Assembly (NCBI RefSeq): GCF_014656075.1 | Contig: NZ_BNBS01000026.1 | Coordinates: forward strand, 1-64,000 | Origin: Streptomyces hydrogenans | Lineage (GTDB): Bacteria > Actinomycetota > Actinomycetes > Streptomycetales > Streptomycetaceae | Direction of reading: 5' to 3' | DNA length: 64,000 nt | Part shown: one piece after another, positions 16,457 to 24,071 of the stretch | How the letters are laid out: each line of letters starts with the position of its first letter | How positions within the stretch are numbered: the first letter of the stretch is position 1 | Program-made: the position numbers and the translations under genes | The notes under the pieces: model-generated | Seen by the model: the letters and a program-made list of their open reading frames with translations, nothing else | Database searches by the model: none | Told to the model about the DNA's origin: nothing

Positions 16457-17752
16457 TCAGTCGGTCCTCTCGGAGGGCTCGGGGGCGGCGTGCCCGGCGG
16501 GGACCGAGAGGCCCCGGGGGAGCAGGCGCGCGGAGCAGCAGACGGCGACCGCGAGCGCCAGGAGCGCGGCGGCGAGGGCCGTGTCCGGGCCGCTCGCCGT
16601 CCACAGGGCGCCGAACGCGACGGCGGCCCCCACGCGGGCGAGGGCCTGGACGGTCTGGACGAGGGCGAGGCCGCCGGCCTGCCGGCCCTCGGTGAGGAAG
16701 GGGCCGGTCAGCGCCATGAGGACGCCGTCGGTCGCGGCGTAGAACGTGCCGAGCAGCACGAGGACGCCGGGCAGGACGGCGGCGTCGGGCAGCGGGGTCA
16801 GGAGCAGGCCGTAGGCAAGGAGGAGGGCGCCGTGGCCGTACAGCAGGGGGCCGCGCCTGCCGAGGCGGTCCGCGAGCCGGCCGGCCGGGACGGCGAGCAG
16901 CAGGAAGACGGCGGCGGCGCCGAGCGGCAGGAAGGGGAACCAGGTCGGGTCGAGTCCGGTCCTGCGCTGGAGCAGCAGGTAGAGGAAGGCGTCGCCGACG
17001 GTGGCGGCCCCGAGGAGCCCGGCGCACAGGACGATCCGGCGGTAGCCGGGCGACTTCGGCGCGCCGAGGAACCCGCCCCGCGCGCGCGGCGGGCGCGGGA
17101 CGACCGGCCGGGCCACGCGCGCGTGGCGGGTGCGGCCGGGGACGAGCAGCAGCCAGAGCAGCACGCCGAAGGACCCGACGCAGAAGCTGACGGCGAAGAC
17201 GGCGTCGTACGCGTCGGCCGTGGCCCACAGCAACGCGAAGGCGGCCAGCGGGCCGAGGAGGGCGCCGGTGGTGTCCATCGCGCGGTGGACGCCGAAGGCG
17301 CGGCCCAGGTCCTCGGGCGGGCTGTGCAGGGTGATCAGGGCGTCGCGCGGCGCGGTGCGGACGCCCTTGCCGAGCCGGTCGGCAGCGAGCGAGCCGGCGA
17401 TCCAGCCGGTCGCGCCGCCGGCCACGAGGAGGCCCAGCCGGGAGGCGGCCGAGAGGGCGTAGCCGAGCCCGCCGACCGTCTTGTGGCGTCCGCCCCGGTC
17501 GGCGGTGGCGCCGCCGAGGAGCCGTACGAGGGCGGTGGCGCCGGTCGTCAGGCCGTCGAGCAGCCCGAACTGGAGGGGGGAGAGCCCGAGTCCGAGGACC
17601 AGGTAGAGCGGCAGGACGGCGGTCACCATCTCCGAGGAGACGTCGGTGACCAGGCTGACCGCGCCGAGGGCGAGGACGGTGCCCGGGACGCGCCGCCGGA
17701 CCCCCGAGGGGGCGGGCGGCGCGTCGGGGCGACCGGTGGTCGCGAGGTACAT
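16457..17752 (-). CDS. MFS transporter
   Basis: A 431-residue transporter with about twelve helices. The signature A loop is GGATADRGGRHK, and SLAADRLGKGVRTAPRDALI follows. The TGATG junction with the phosphatase gene indicates coupling. It resembles actinobacterial multidrug-type exporters; the substrate is unknown. Its location between a secreted phosphatase and a surface propeller suggests uptake or release of a phosphate-linked compound, which is inference. Confidence 0.88.
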   Translation of the reverse strand: MYLATTGRPDAPPAPSGVRRRVPGTVLALGAVSLVTDVSSEMVTAVLPLYLVLGLGLSPLQFGLLDGLTTGATALVRLLGGATADRGGRHKTVGGLGYALSAASRLGLLVAGGATGWIAGSLAADRLGKGVRTAPRDALITLHSPPEDLGRAFGVHRAMDTTGALLGPLAAFALLWATADAYDAVFAVSFCVGSFGVLLWLLLVPGRTRHARVARPVVPRPPRARGGFLGAPKSPGYRRIVLCAGLLGAATVGDAFLYLLLQRRTGLDPTWFPFLPLGAAAVFLLLAVPAGRLADRLGRRGPLLYGHGALLLAYGLLLTPLPDAAVLPGVLVLLGTFYAATDGVLMALTGPFLTEGRQAGGLALVQTVQALARVGAAVAFGALWTASGPDTALAAALLALAVAVCCSARLLPRGLSVPAGHAAPEPSERTD

Positions 17753-19092
17753 CAGTGGCAGGTGTAGGTCGGGGCGGAGTCCTTGACCTGGTCGTCGGTG
17801 CCGACGTACTGCCAGGTGTAGGTGGTGTCGGTGAGGTCCAGCTTCAGCACGCCGTAGGTGCCGCTGATCCGCTTCTGGCTGTTCGGCTGGACGGTCTCGA
17901 TGTCGTACGGCTCGGCGCCGCCCATGCCGCCGACGATCTCGACCATGCCGTCGGCGGTGGCCCGCCCGTCGGGGTCCTGCGGGGCGAAGCGCTCGTAGTG
18001 GTGGTCGTGCCCGTTGAGGACCAGGTCGGCCTTGGCCGCGTACAGGATCTTCCAGACGGGCTTGGAGACCGGGTCGTTGCCGTGGCCGCCGGAGGAGTAC
18101 AGCGGGTGGTGGAAGTAGGCGGCGACACAGCCCTTGGTGTTCCGCGCCAGGTCGTCCTTGAGCCACTGGATCTGCGCGGCGTCGTCGAAGGAGTTGGAGT
18201 CGAGGGCGACGAAGTGCCAGTTGCCCTGGTCGTAGCTGTAGTAGGACTTGCCCTGCGGGTAGGCGATCGCGCCGAAGTACGCCTTGTAGCCCGCGAGCGA
18301 CCCCGCCGGGTCGTACGTCTCGTGGTTGCCGGGGACGGGCCGGGTCTTCGCCTTGAAGGCGCCCCAGCTCTTGTCGTAGTAGTTCCGGAAGTCGGAGATC
18401 AGGGCGTCGTCGTACTGGTTGTCACCCATCGTCAGGTAGAAGGACGGGGCGATCCGCTGGGCGAGCGCCGCCGTCTTCGGGTGGGCGCAGGAGCTGCTGG
18501 AGGCCGTGCACTGCGCGGCGATGTCACCGGCCGCGACGACCGTGAAGGCGCCGGTGGGCGGGGGAGTGTCGCCGGCCGTGCCGTACACCTCCACCGACCA
18601 GAGCGAGTAGCCGTACGAGGTGCCGCGGGCGGTGCCGTACACGCGCAGGAAGCGGCCCTGGCCGGTGAGTCCGGTCCAGTCGTCCGTGCCGCCGTTCCCG
18701 GCGGTCTCGGTGGCGAGGCGGGTCCAGGTGGTGCCGTCGGCGGAGATCTCGACGCGGTACGCCTTGGCGTGGGCGACCTCCCAGACCAGCTTGACGCGGG
18801 AGACGGTGGCGGACGGGCCGAGGTCGACCCGCAGCCACTGCGGGTCGACGCCCTCGGCGCTGGCCCAGCGGGTGGTGGAGACGCCGTCGAAGGCCTTCTC
18901 CGGTCCGAAGGTGCCGTCCTCGACGGAGGACGAAGTGGCCGGGCGTCCCTGCGAGATGAGGGTGTCGGCGGCGGCGCCCGCCCGGTCCGGGAGGGCGAGG
19001 AGGAGCCCGCCGACGAGCAGCAGCACGGCGGCGAGCACGAGGGAGAGGGGGGTCGTGGTGCGGCGAGGTGGGGCGGAGGCGTACAGGCGCAT
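17752..19092 (-). CDS. secreted metallophosphoesterase with F5/8C (discoidin) domain
   Basis: A 446-residue exported protein. A signal peptide (about 1-40) is followed by a discoidin-like carbohydrate-binding domain (about 45-175) and a calcineurin-like phosphatase domain. The phosphatase metal motifs are visible: AAGDIAAQ, MGDNQYD, GNHE, FHHPLYSSG and NGHDHHYER. It probably hydrolyses phosphate esters outside the cell while tethered to a glycan. A GGGAG site precedes ATG 19092. It is the first gene of a three-gene operon. Confidence 0.92.
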   Translation of the reverse strand: MRLYASAPPRRTTTPLSLVLAAVLLLVGGLLLALPDRAGAAADTLISQGRPATSSSVEDGTFGPEKAFDGVSTTRWASAEGVDPQWLRVDLGPSATVSRVKLVWEVAHAKAYRVEISADGTTWTRLATETAGNGGTDDWTGLTGQGRFLRVYGTARGTSYGYSLWSVEVYGTAGDTPPPTGAFTVVAAGDIAAQCTASSSSCAHPKTAALAQRIAPSFYLTMGDNQYDDALISDFRNYYDKSWGAFKAKTRPVPGNHETYDPAGSLAGYKAYFGAIAYPQGKSYYSYDQGNWHFVALDSNSFDDAAQIQWLKDDLARNTKGCVAAYFHHPLYSSGGHGNDPVSKPVWKILYAAKADLVLNGHDHHYERFAPQDPDGRATADGMVEIVGGMGGAEPYDIETVQPNSQKRISGTYGVLKLDLTDTTYTWQYVGTDDQVKDSAPTYTCH

Positions 19093-19320
19093 ACCTGGGC
19101 TCCCTGGCCTGAGGGGGGATGAGAGCTGGACACCGTGACGAGGCACCACGGTGTGGGCCGCCCGCGCCCGGGACATGGGCGCGGACGGCCGACCGCGTGG
19201 CGTTCGGGGCGCCACACGTCGGGGTGGTGCTCGGCGGCCGGGTCAGAGCTCTCACTGAGCGCGTCACGCCCCCGGAGGGGTCGCCGCGCCGAGCCGCTGC
19301 CAGGGATGTTAGCGGATAGT

Positions 19321-19330
19321 AAGGTTTCCT
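19321..19330. promoter_or_regulatory. AAGGTTTCCT element upstream of the phosphatase gene
   Basis: The gap 19093-19407 holds the phosphatase promoter. About 230 bases upstream of that start is AAGGTTTCCT within a short AT-richer stretch. The same decamer occurs in the promoter region of the CBM2 protein gene near 40420. Possible shared operator of secreted-protein genes. Confidence 0.35.
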
Positions 19331-19355
19331 ACCAGACTCTGGCGCGGGCCGGACC

Positions 19356-19402
19356 GGGCACCCGCACGGCCGCGCCCTTCGAGCGCGGGCCCGCGGGTGC
19401 CC
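19356..19402 (-). terminator. terminator of the ABC-F gene
   Basis: A perfect 10-bp stem (GGGCACCCGC / GCGGGTGCCC) with a 27-base loop, starting 5 bases beyond the ABC-F stop. Confidence 0.6.
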
Positions 19403-19407
19403 GAGGG

Positions 19408-21042
19408 TCAGACCGCGGGGGCCCCGGCGTCCCGCAGCGTCCCGTCCTCCAGCCGCAGCAGGCGGTTCACCCCGATCTCGGCGAGGAACCGCTCGTCGTG
19501 GCTGACGACGACGAACGCGCCCCGGTAGGAGTTGAGGGCGCTCTCCAACTGGCCCGCGCTGACCAGGTCGAGGTTGTTCGTCGGCTCGTCGAGCAGCAGC
19601 AGCTGCGGGGCCGGCTCGGCGCACAGCACGCAGGCGAGCGTGGCCCGCAGCCGCTCGCCGCCGGACAGGACGCCGACGGGCAGGTGCGCGCGGGCGCCCC
19701 GGAAGAGGAAGCGGGCGAGCAGGTTCATCCGCTCCGCCTCGGGCCGCTCGGGCGCGAACGCGGCGAAGTTCTCCGCCACCGTGCGGTCCAGGTCCAGCAG
19801 GTCCAGACGCTGCGAGAGGTAGGCGACGCGACCGTCGCCGCGCTTGACCTCCCCCGCGTCCGGGACGAGTTCGCCGGTGACGAGCCGCATCAGGGTGGTC
19901 TTGCCGGAGCCGTTGGGACCGGTCAGCGCGATGCGCTCGGGGCCGCGCACGGACAGGTCGACGCCGCCCTCGGCGAACACCTCCCGGCCGTCGTGCCGGA
20001 CCTGCATGCCCTCGCCCAGGAAGAGGTTGCGCCCGGCGGGCACCTGGGTGTCGGGCAGGTCCAGGACGAGCCGCTGCTCGTCGCGGAGCGCCCGCCCCGC
20101 CTCGTCGAGCCGGGCCTGGGCCTCGCCCACCCGGTTCGCGTGGGTCTGGCCGGCCCGGCCGGCGGACTCCTGGGCGCCCCGCTTCATGTTCCCGGCGAAG
20201 ATGCGCGGCAGCCCGGCGCTCTTGAGGTTGCGGGCGGCGTTGCTCGCCCGCCGGTCGGCGCGCTCGCGGGCCTGCTGGAGCTCGCGCTTCTCCCGCTTCA
20301 GCTCCTGCTCCGCGTTGCGCACGTTCTTCTCCGCGACCTCCTGCTCGCCACGCACGGCCTCCTCGTAGGCGCTGAAGTTGCCGCCGTACAGGCGCAGTCG
20401 GGAGGCGCCGAGCTCGGCGATGCCGTCCATGCGGTCGAGCAGCGCCCGGTCGTGGGCGACGACGAGGAGCAGGCCGTCGAAGTCCGACAGCGCGTCGTAC
20501 AGCTGGTGCCGGGCCTCCTGGTCGAGGTTGTTGGTCGGTTCGTCGAGCAGCAGCACGTCGGGCCGCTTGAGCAGCTGCGCGGCGAGGCCGAGGGAGACGA
20601 CCTGGCCGCCGCTGAGGGTGCTCAGGGTGCGGTCGAGGGCGAGCCCGCCGAGACCGAGCCGGTCGAGCTGGGCGCGGGTGCGCTCCTCGATGTCCCAGTC
20701 GTCGCCGATGGTGGTGAAGTGCTCCTCGGAGACGTCACCGGACTCGACGGCGTCCAGCGCGCGGATCACGTCGGCGACACCGAGGACGTCGCCGACGGTG
20801 AGGTCGCCGGTGAGCGGCAGCGACTGCGGGAGGTAGCCGAGGCCGCCGCCGACGGTGACCGAGCCGGCCGTGGGGCGCAGCTCGCCGGCGATCAGCTTGA
20901 GCAGGGTGCTCTTCCCGGAGCCGTTGGGCGCGACGAGGCCCGTGCTGCCGCCGCCCAGGCTGAAGGACAGCTCGTGGAAGACGGGGGTGTCGTCGGGCCA
21001 GGAGAACGACAGGTCCGAGCAGACGACGGTGGCGTGAGACAT
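19408..21042 (-). CDS. ABC-F ATPase (ribosome protection / antibiotic resistance type)
   Basis: A 544-residue soluble protein with two ATPase domains and no membrane part. Domain 1 has VAPNGSGKST, LSGGQ and LLLDEPTNNLD; domain 2 has TGPNGSGKTT, LSGGE and LLLDEPTNNLD. A long charged coiled-coil linker (about residues 240-320) joins them, as in ABC-F proteins that reach into the ribosomal exit site. Such proteins either confer resistance to 50S-targeting antibiotics or act as translation factors. ATG 21042 is the family start. A 190-base leader with a small open frame lies upstream. Confidence 0.9.
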   Translation of the reverse strand: MSHATVVCSDLSFSWPDDTPVFHELSFSLGGGSTGLVAPNGSGKSTLLKLIAGELRPTAGSVTVGGGLGYLPQSLPLTGDLTVGDVLGVADVIRALDAVESGDVSEEHFTTIGDDWDIEERTRAQLDRLGLGGLALDRTLSTLSGGQVVSLGLAAQLLKRPDVLLLDEPTNNLDQEARHQLYDALSDFDGLLLVVAHDRALLDRMDGIAELGASRLRLYGGNFSAYEEAVRGEQEVAEKNVRNAEQELKREKRELQQARERADRRASNAARNLKSAGLPRIFAGNMKRGAQESAGRAGQTHANRVGEAQARLDEAGRALRDEQRLVLDLPDTQVPAGRNLFLGEGMQVRHDGREVFAEGGVDLSVRGPERIALTGPNGSGKTTLMRLVTGELVPDAGEVKRGDGRVAYLSQRLDLLDLDRTVAENFAAFAPERPEAERMNLLARFLFRGARAHLPVGVLSGGERLRATLACVLCAEPAPQLLLLDEPTNNLDLVSAGQLESALNSYRGAFVVVSHDERFLAEIGVNRLLRLEDGTLRDAGAPAV

Positions 21043-21181
21043 GGAAACGACCTCGCGGGGGAGGAAGGGGGCGGGCGGCGGATACAGCTCCGCCCCGGGC
21101 AGACAAGGGGAAAAGGGGTACGACGAACGGGCCACCCCGGCTGCGCTCCTCGGCGCGTCCGGCGGCCGTCAGATCCGGATC

Positions 21182-21211
21182 TCACCCGGAGATGTCGTCG
21201 TCACCCGCCAC
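21182..21211 (-). CDS. possible 9-codon leader peptide of the ABC-F gene
   Basis: GTG followed by eight codons (peptide VAGDDDISG) and TGA, with a GAGGAG-type ribosome site about 10 bases upstream, 140 bases before the ABC-F start on the same strand. ABC-F resistance genes are often controlled by drug-induced stalling on such leaders. The three consecutive Asp codons may be a stall site. No conservation data are available here. Confidence 0.35.
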   Translation of the reverse strand: MAGDDDISG

Positions 21212-21305
21212 GTCTGCTGCTCTCCTCGTTTCGCGATCAACGTCCTCACCAGCGTAACAGTCGGCCCTCGTGAACCCCCGGGAATTTCGCCCGCGCGCGC
21301 CACGC

Positions 21306-21343
21306 GGGCCGCCCCCGCCTCGGGGACGAGACGGGGGCGGCCC
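21306..21343 (-). terminator. terminator of the ECF sigma operon
   Basis: A perfect 12-bp stem (GGGCCGCCCCCG) with a 14-base loop, 11 bases beyond the last stop of the sigma-factor operon. Confidence 0.7.
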
Positions 21344-21354
21344 TCCCGGACCCG

Positions 21355-21720
21355 CTAGGGCCTGGGTGTTCCCGCCGGGTGCGGGTGCGCCTTGGCGAGG
21401 GTGCACACGCCGTCCTCGCACCGGCGCTCCAGACGGCCCCGGGAGATCGTCTGGGCCAGGCCCACCATCCAGCAGGTGGGGCAGCCGCGGAAGGCGATCA
21501 GGGCCAGCGGGGCCGCCAGCAGGGTGGCCGGTCCGGCGACCGGCACCAGGGCGACGGAGCCGATGATCAGTCCGAAGCCGAGGGCGCCGCGGGCCAGATG
21601 GCGCGGCACCGAGCTGCTGGCGAAGTCCGGTCGGCCCGGCGCCGTGGCGCCCCGCCTCGTGAGGTCGACGAGCGGGACGTCGACGGGCTTGACGGCGTCG
21701 ACGGTCGGGAGGGGGTTCAT
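21355..21720 (-). CDS. small membrane protein downstream of ECF sigma factor
   Basis: A 121-residue protein with a polar N-terminus, two membrane helices (about 45-85) and a C-terminal cysteine-rich tail (GCPTCWMVG, then RCEDGVC). It resembles DUF2892/YgaP-like small membrane proteins. The ATG overlaps the sigma-factor stop. The position and cysteines would suit a redox-sensitive partner of the sigma factor, but it lacks a recognisable zinc anti-sigma motif, so this is speculation. Confidence 0.7.
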   Translation of the reverse strand: MNPLPTVDAVKPVDVPLVDLTRRGATAPGRPDFASSSVPRHLARGALGFGLIIGSVALVPVAGPATLLAAPLALIAFRGCPTCWMVGLAQTISRGRLERRCEDGVCTLAKAHPHPAGTPRP

Positions 21721-22334
21721 GGTCGCGGGTCTCCTTCGTCGGGGCGAGGAACGGTCGTCCGCCCGGTCGCCCGGGCGGACGGCGGATCGGTCACCGCCAG
21801 GGAGTGGCGGAGGGCGGCGCGCGCCCGGTGCAGCCGGGACTTCATCGCCGCGTTGCTCAGGCCGAGCGCGTGGGCGACGGTCCTTCCGGGCAGGCCCTGC
21901 ACGTCCCGCATGATCAGCACCTGCCGCTGCTCCCGGGGCAGGGCCCCGACGGCGGCGGCGATCCGCTCGGCTTCCAGCCGGTGCAGGACGGCCTCCTCGG
22001 CGGACGGCTCCGCCGGGCCCTCGGCTCCGGCCGCCGCCGGTTCCTCGGGCCGCGCCACGAGCAGCCGGACCTGCCGGAGGCACTCGTTGCGCACGATGCG
22101 GAACATCCACGAGGCGAGCGCCCCCGACGCCCGCAGGGTGCCGATCTTCCGGTAGAGGATGATCAGCGCCTCCTGCGCCGCGTCCTCCGCGTCCTGCGGG
22201 GAGGCGCACAGCGACCGGGCGAACTTCCGCACGTGCGGCTGCGATTCCATGACGACGGTGGTCAGCGAGGCGACGTCGCCGTCCTGGGCGGCCCTGACCA
22301 GACGTTCGTCCGGCCAGGAGAAGGGTCGGTTCAT
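21717..22334 (-). CDS. ECF RNA polymerase sigma factor
   Basis: A 205-residue ECF sigma factor. Region 2 includes DAEDAAQEALIILYRKI and SWMFRIVRNECLR; region 4 includes LPREQRQVLIMRDVQGLP and LSNAAMKSRLHRARAALR. There is no C-terminal extension. It lies between two genes for small membrane proteins on the same strand. No classical anti-sigma gene is present. Confidence 0.92.
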   Translation of the reverse strand: MNRPFSWPDERLVRAAQDGDVASLTTVVMESQPHVRKFARSLCASPQDAEDAAQEALIILYRKIGTLRASGALASWMFRIVRNECLRQVRLLVARPEEPAAAGAEGPAEPSAEEAVLHRLEAERIAAAVGALPREQRQVLIMRDVQGLPGRTVAHALGLSNAAMKSRLHRARAALRHSLAVTDPPSARATGRTTVPRPDEGDPRP

Positions 22335-22377
22335 GTGCTCTTCCTCGTGCTCTGCGGGCTCCCGTGGGCGGTGCGGA

Positions 22378-22467
22378 TCAGGCCCGGCTCCGGTACCGCC
22401 GGGTCAGGTGCCGGCCGCACGCCCCGACGAGCAGGACCCCGACGACGACGAGGGCGGTGATCAGCAT
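22378..22467 (-). CDS. 29-residue membrane micropeptide upstream of ECF sigma
   Basis: An ATG with an excellent GGAAGGAGA site begins 29 codons: one hydrophobic helix (LITALVVVGVLLVGACG) and a basic tail (RHLTRRYRSRA). It ends 43 bases before the sigma-factor start on the same strand. The strong ribosome site and membrane-peptide composition support a real small protein, perhaps a KdpF-like accessory or a signal-sensing micropeptide. Confidence 0.65.
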   Translation of the reverse strand: MLITALVVVGVLLVGACGRHLTRRYRSRA

Positions 22468-22560
22468 GATGTCTCCTTCCGGCGGTACCGGCCCGTGCGG
22501 CCGGTACGCGGATAAGAGACGGCCGGCCCCGCGAAGGATTCGCCCCGGCGCGGAATTCTT

Positions 22561-24000
22561 CTAGGGCCGCTCCCCGGCCGGGGCCGCCGGGGTGGCCGGG
22601 GAGGCGTCGGACCGTCCGTCGCGGGCCGCCCTGCGGGCGCCGGTCAGGGCGTGACAGACCAGGAGGACGGCGGTGAAGGCGAGCCCGATGCCGGCCGCCT
22701 GCCGCATGTCGGGGACCTCCACGGCGGTCGCGGCGACGGCGAGGACGCCGACCCCGGCGACGACGGCGAGCTTGTCGCCGCCCGGGATGCTGAAGCCGGT
22801 GAACTCCTCCGGGTGCGCGTTCCGGTGCCGGCGGAAGGCCACGTACGAGGCGAGGATCAGCAGCCACACCATCAGGACGGCGAAGAGGGCGATCGACATC
22901 AGGATCCCGAAGAGCCCGCTGACGTCGTAGAAGGCGAGCAGGGCGGCCACCGCGATGCCCAGGGTGGACGCGGCCAGGGCGACCGCGGGGACCCCGCGCC
23001 GGCTGAGCCGGGCCATCGGCGCCGGGGCGAGGCCGTCGCCGCCGAGCGAGTGCAGCAGCCGGGACGCGCCGTACAGGTGGGCGTTGGCGGCGGACATGGC
23101 GGCGATGAGGACGACCGCGTTGGTGACGGTCGCCGCGGCGGGCACGCCGATCTCCGTGAAGACCCGCACGAAGGGGCTGGCCTCGACGCTGCCGTCGCCG
23201 GCGGCGAGTCTGCGCCACGGGATCAGCGCCAGGACCAGGGTGATGGAGAGGAGGTAGAAGAAGGCGAGCCGCCAGGCCAGCTGGCGCATCGCGGTCCGGA
23301 TGGTGCGCTGCGGGTCGGCGGCCTCGGCGGAGGCGATGGCGACGACCTCGAAGCCGGCGTAGGCGAACATCACCACGGACATGCCGATCCAGACGGCCTT
23401 GGCGCCGTGCGGGAGGAAGCCGCCGTCGTCGGTGAGGTGGGCGAGGCCGGTGGCCTCCGTGTCGGGCAGGCCGAAGAAGACCAGCAGCGCGGCGCAGAGC
23501 ACGAAGGCGCACAGCGCCACCACCTTGACGGTGGAGAGCCAGAACTCCGTGGTGCCGAAGGACTTCACGCTGATGACGTTGACCGCGAGGACGATCGCGG
23601 CGATCGCCACGATGGCCAGCGACATCGGCACGCCGGGCCACCACCACCGGATGTAGAGCGCGGAGGCGACGACCTCCGTGCCGATGACCACGACCGCGCT
23701 GAACCAGTACAGCCACCGGCTGAGGAAGCCGGCCCACGGCCCGAGGTAGCGGTGCGCGACGGTGCCGAACGAGCCCGGCACGGGATGGGCGGCGGACATC
23801 TCGCCGAGGAGCACGGCGATGACGGCCACCAGCACCGCCCCGATCACGTACGAGACGATCACGGCGGGCCCGGCGACGGATATCGCCGTCCCGGAGCCGA
23901 GGAAGAGACCGGTGCCGAGCGCGGAGCCCAGCCCGATCATGGTGGTCTGGCGGTGGGTGAGCGAGCGGACCAGTCCTGCGGAGTCGCTGGATGCGGGCAT
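22561..24000 (-). CDS. APC-family amino-acid permease
   Basis: A 479-residue permease with about twelve helices and the APC signature GLGSALGTGLFLGSGTAISVAGPA at its first helix. It resembles the aromatic/basic amino-acid permeases (AAT family). It lies upstream in position, but not in transcription order, of the kynurenine operon on the same strand, so tryptophan or kynurenine uptake is plausible. ATG 24000 gives the standard N-terminus. Confidence 0.88.
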   Translation of the reverse strand: MPASSDSAGLVRSLTHRQTTMIGLGSALGTGLFLGSGTAISVAGPAVIVSYVIGAVLVAVIAVLLGEMSAAHPVPGSFGTVAHRYLGPWAGFLSRWLYWFSAVVVIGTEVVASALYIRWWWPGVPMSLAIVAIAAIVLAVNVISVKSFGTTEFWLSTVKVVALCAFVLCAALLVFFGLPDTEATGLAHLTDDGGFLPHGAKAVWIGMSVVMFAYAGFEVVAIASAEAADPQRTIRTAMRQLAWRLAFFYLLSITLVLALIPWRRLAAGDGSVEASPFVRVFTEIGVPAAATVTNAVVLIAAMSAANAHLYGASRLLHSLGGDGLAPAPMARLSRRGVPAVALAASTLGIAVAALLAFYDVSGLFGILMSIALFAVLMVWLLILASYVAFRRHRNAHPEEFTGFSIPGGDKLAVVAGVGVLAVAATAVEVPDMRQAAGIGLAFTAVLLVCHALTGARRAARDGRSDASPATPAAPAGERP

Positions 24001-24071
24001 GACGGAGGGACCCTTCCGGGGGACGGGGAACAGCGGGGAGGGGAGGGGGAGCGGGGGCGAGGAGGAGGGGC

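Noticed and set aside
15462..19092. Phosphatase/MFS/propeller operon considered a siderophore or teichoic-acid locus
   Set aside because: No biosynthetic enzyme or binding protein supports either; only general families are visible.
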